A DNA stretch of 64,000 nucleotides, from contig JACKNJ010000005.1 of NCBI GenBank assembly GCA_024234895.1, positions 124,001-188,000 on the forward strand. Direction: 5' to 3'. Below, one piece after another: positions 61,678 through 64,000 of this stretch. The stretch's first letter is position 1. Every line of letters starts with the position of its first letter. Under the pieces are notes generated by a model. The model worked only from the letters and a program-made list of their open reading frames with translations, searched no databases and was not told where the DNA came from. A program made the translations under genes and the position numbers. The stretch is from Gammaproteobacteria bacterium (GTDB lineage: Bacteria; Pseudomonadota; Gammaproteobacteria; JACKNK01).

Positions 61678-63111
61678 ATGACCCTGACCGTCAGCATTCC
61701 TGATTTCTCCAAGGCCCGCGTGCTCGTCGTCGGTGACGTCATGCTCGATCGCTACTGGCACGGCGGCACCTCGCGCATCTCACCGGAGGCGCCGGTGCCG
61801 GTGGTCAACGTCGCGCACGACGAGGAACGCGTCGGTGGGGCCGGCAACGTGGCGCTCAACGTGGTCAGCCTGGGTGGGCAGGGTACGGTGCTGGGTCTGG
61901 TCGGCGACGATGAACCGGCGACCGCGTTGCGCCGGCAACTCGAACTGCACGGCGTGGGCTGCGCGTTCGAGACCGTCAGCGGCTCGCGCACGATCACCAA
62001 GCTGCGCATCCTCAGCCGGCATCAGCAGTTGATCCGACTGGATTTCGAGGACGGTTTCCCGGAAGTTGACCCGGAACGCATCCTGGGCCGCTTCAAGACA
62101 CTGTTGGCGCAGGTCGACGTGGTGATCATGTCCGACTACGCGAAGGGCTGTCTGCGCGACAAGCGCGGCCTGATCGAGGCGGCGCGCGCAGCCGGCAAGC
62201 CGGTGCTGGTCGATCCGAAGACGGACGATTTCTCCTGCTATCACGGCGCCACCGTGATCACCCCGAACCTGAGCGAATTCGAGGCCGTGGTCGGCAAGGT
62301 CCGCGACGAGGCGGACATGGTCGAGAAGGGCATGGCCCTGATCGAGCGCCACCAACTCGAAGCACTGCTGATCACGCGCAGCGAGAACGGCATGACTTTG
62401 TTGCGGCGCGGTCACGCTCCGCTGCACCAGCCGACCCGCGCCCGCGAGGTCTACGACGTCACCGGTGCCGGCGACACGGTCATCGCGACTCTGGCCGCCG
62501 GCATCGCCGCCGGTCTGGAGATGGGGACGGCCACCGCGCTGGCCAATCTCGCCGCCGGCATCGTCGTCGGCAAGGTCGGCACCGCGACGCCGAGCATTGA
62601 GGAGATGTATCGCGCCCTGCACGAACACACCCAGGACGGTTTCGGCGTGGTCGACGAGGCCACGCTGCTCGGCTGCGTCGCCGCAGCGCGGGCGCGCGGC
62701 GAGCGGGTGGTCATGACCAACGGCGTGTTCGACATCCTGCACGCCGGCCACGTCAGTTACCTCGCCAAGGCGCGCGCGCTGGGCGACCGGCTGATCGTCG
62801 CGGTCAACACCGATGCCTCGGTCAAACGTCTCGGCAAGGGCGACGATCGCCCGATCAACGCGCTCGCCAACCGCATGCAGGTGCTGGCGGCGCTGGAGGC
62901 CGTCGACTGGGTCGTGTCCTTCGACGAGGACACCCCGGAGAGGCTGATCTGTCTCGCCAGGCCGGACCATCTGGTCAAGGGCGGCGACTACAAGCCCGAG
63001 GACATCGCCGGTTACGACTGCGTCACTGCCAACGGCGGTCGCGTCGACGTTCTGGAATTCGTCGACGGTTGTTCCACGACGTCCATCATCAACGCCATCC
63101 GCAAAGCGTGA
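61678..63111 (+). CDS. hldE: Bifunctional heptose kinase/adenylyltransferase HldE
   Basis: The 477-residue enzyme makes ADP-D-glycero-D-manno-heptose for the LPS inner core. The N-terminal ribokinase-like domain (1-330) has VLVVGDVMLDRYWHGGTSRI, GGAGNVALNVVSLGG and the catalytic VYDVTGAGDTVIATLAAG. The C-terminal adenylyltransferase (about 345-477) has MTNGVFDILHAGHVSYLAKA (HxGH) and ends SIINAIRK. The ATG at MTLTVSIPDF matches the family. hldD follows after 160 bp. Confidence 0.97.
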   Translation: MTLTVSIPDFSKARVLVVGDVMLDRYWHGGTSRISPEAPVPVVNVAHDEERVGGAGNVALNVVSLGGQGTVLGLVGDDEPATALRRQLELHGVGCAFETVSGSRTITKLRILSRHQQLIRLDFEDGFPEVDPERILGRFKTLLAQVDVVIMSDYAKGCLRDKRGLIEAARAAGKPVLVDPKTDDFSCYHGATVITPNLSEFEAVVGKVRDEADMVEKGMALIERHQLEALLITRSENGMTLLRRGHAPLHQPTRAREVYDVTGAGDTVIATLAAGIAAGLEMGTATALANLAAGIVVGKVGTATPSIEEMYRALHEHTQDGFGVVDEATLLGCVAAARARGERVVMTNGVFDILHAGHVSYLAKARALGDRLIVAVNTDASVKRLGKGDDRPINALANRMQVLAALEAVDWVVSFDEDTPERLICLARPDHLVKGGDYKPEDIAGYDCVTANGGRVDVLEFVDGCSTTSIINAIRKA

Positions 63112-63125
63112 TGGCGATGTCGCCG

Positions 63126-63200
63126 GTAGGGTGCGCCATGCGCACCATGCGCACCATGCGTCCTTGCCGTGAATCGTCCGGTGCGCACGGCGCACCCTAC
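63126..63200. repeat. GTAG/CTAC hairpin pair, GTAGGGTGCGC type
   Basis: GTAGGGTGCGCCATGCGCACC faces GTGCGCACGGCGCACCCTAC. The left arm is followed by an extra copy of GCGCACCAT. It sits between hldE and hldD. Same family as 40393-40457. Confidence 0.82.
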
Positions 63201-63271
63201 AGTTGCTACCGTTCACGCCACGGGTGCCATCGCGTACCTTTCGTCATCGGTCTTATAAATCGGAGTCATCC

Positions 63272-64000
63272 ATGATCATCGTCACCGGCGGCGCCGGCTT
63301 CATCGGCAGCAACATCGTCAAGGAACTCAATGCCCGGGGGCGCGACGACATCCTCGTCGTCGATGATCTCCAGGACGGCACCAAGTTCAAGAACATCGCC
63401 GATTGCGAGATCGCCGATTACCTGGACAAGGACGACTTCATCGCGTTGATCGAGGACGATGCCGACATCGCCACCAGGATCGACGCGGTCTTCCACGAGG
63501 GCGCCTGCTCGTCGACCACCGAGTGGGACGGCAAGTACATGATGCGCAACAACTACGAGTACTCGAAGTCGTTGCTGCATTACTGTCTGCGCCGCCATGT
63601 GCAGTACATCTACGCCTCCTCGGCGTCCGTCTATGGTGACGGCTCCAACGGCTTTACGGAGCAGCGCGCCTGCGAGGAACCGCTCAACGTCTATGGCTAC
63701 TCCAAGTGGCAGTTCGACCAGTACGTCCGCCGCATCGTCAAGGATCACCACAAGCACTCGCAGATCTGCGGCCTGCGCTACTTCAACGTCTACGGCCCCC
63801 GCGAGTATCACAAGGGCGACATGTCCAGCGTGGCCTACAAGCACAACGTGCAGATCGGCGAAGCGGCGAAGGTCAAGCTGTTCGGCGCCTACGACGGCCA
63901 TGAGCCGGGCGAGCAGAAGCGCGACTTCATCTACGTCGGCGACGCCGTCAACGTGAACCTGTGGCTGATGGACAACCCGAACGTGTCCGGCATCTTCAAC
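63272..64000 (+). CDS. hldD: ADP-L-glycero-D-manno-heptose 6-epimerase HldD, 5' part
   Basis: The gene runs off the window after 243 codons. It is an extended SDR: IIVTGGAGFIGSNIVKELNA (NAD(P)-binding), FHEGACSSTTEWDGKYMMRN, YASSASVYGDGSNG and the catalytic YxxxK in NVYGYSKWQFDQ. It epimerises ADP-heptose after HldE. A ribosome-binding site CGGAG lies 9 bp before the ATG. Confidence 0.97.
   Translation, partial: MIIVTGGAGFIGSNIVKELNARGRDDILVVDDLQDGTKFKNIADCEIADYLDKDDFIALIEDDADIATRIDAVFHEGACSSTTEWDGKYMMRNNYEYSKSLLHYCLRRHVQYIYASSASVYGDGSNGFTEQRACEEPLNVYGYSKWQFDQYVRRIVKDHHKHSQICGLRYFNVYGPREYHKGDMSSVAYKHNVQIGEAAKVKLFGAYDGHEPGEQKRDFIYVGDAVNVNLWLMDNPNVSGIFN

Overview
The window is a chromosomal segment of a motile, Gram-negative, high-GC gammaproteobacterium. 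The evidence is a polar-type flagellar regulon (FleQ, FleS/FleR, fliEFGHIJ-fliK, fliC-flaG-fliDS), the xerD-dsbC pair, ffs-dnaX-ybaB-recR, an SOS-type imuB and heptose-LPS genes (hldE, hldD). A Chromatiales/Ectothiorhodospiraceae-like or Xanthomonadales-like lineage fits best, but no rRNA or marker here fixes the taxon.

Layout. 0.2-2.9 kb: an RND-type exporter fused to a cyclic-nucleotide-binding-like domain. 3.2-15 kb: flagellar cluster, mostly on the minus strand (fleS, fleR, fliE-J, fliK) with fleQ divergent. 15-17.8 kb: hemL diverging from a LexA-box-controlled imuB. 17.8-18.9 kb: no protein gene, but the most unusual stretch of the window: an NtrC-like enhancer, a sigma-54 promoter and a strong terminator that together frame a probable small RNA, followed by two inverted copies of a modular ~210-nt palindromic unit. 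18.9-22.6 kb: SRP RNA, dnaX (frameshifted), ybaB, a broken four-helix-bundle (S23/IVP) gene inside an element with inverted heptamer repeats, recR and a HIT hydrolase. 22.6-26.2 kb: Spy-like protein with a structured leader, a GGDEF/EAL protein and a YaiI homologue. 26.2-33.4 kb: a MinD/ParA-like ATPase and the filament cluster fliT-fliS-fliD-flaG-fliC. 33.7-44.3 kb: gloB, a ParA-CHAD pair, prfC, a gamma-glutamyltransferase homologue, an MscS channel, a ZntB/CorA transporter and a truncated haemoglobin. 44.4-46.3 kb: an AT-rich scar with a 3' ABC-transporter fragment and a multiply frameshifted DUF5677-like gene. 46.3-50.1 kb: opcA, zwf and gnd (oxidative pentose phosphate). 50.3-59.6 kb: housekeeping and stress genes, including a FimX-like c-di-GMP receptor, ferredoxin, CnoX-like thioredoxin, a zinc-finger-less DksA, an M23 peptidase, sufE and dsbC. 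59.6-64 kb: a MITE-like palindrome, xerD, an ArsR-rhodanese regulator, hldE and the 5' part of hldD.

How it fits together. FleQ with sigma-54 should switch on fleSR and fliE-J, and FleR and FliA would drive the filament genes. Two c-di-GMP proteins and a FleQ homologue suggest a motile/sessile switch, although FleQ appears to lack the known LFRS c-di-GMP motif. Gnd, Zwf and OpcA form one NAD(P)H-producing unit. Many intergenic gaps hold GTAG...CTAC hairpin pairs (REP/BIME-like), which points to past REP mobilisation. The sRNA candidate with an NtrC-like enhancer and the arm-covarying palindrome pair are the observations most likely to be new.
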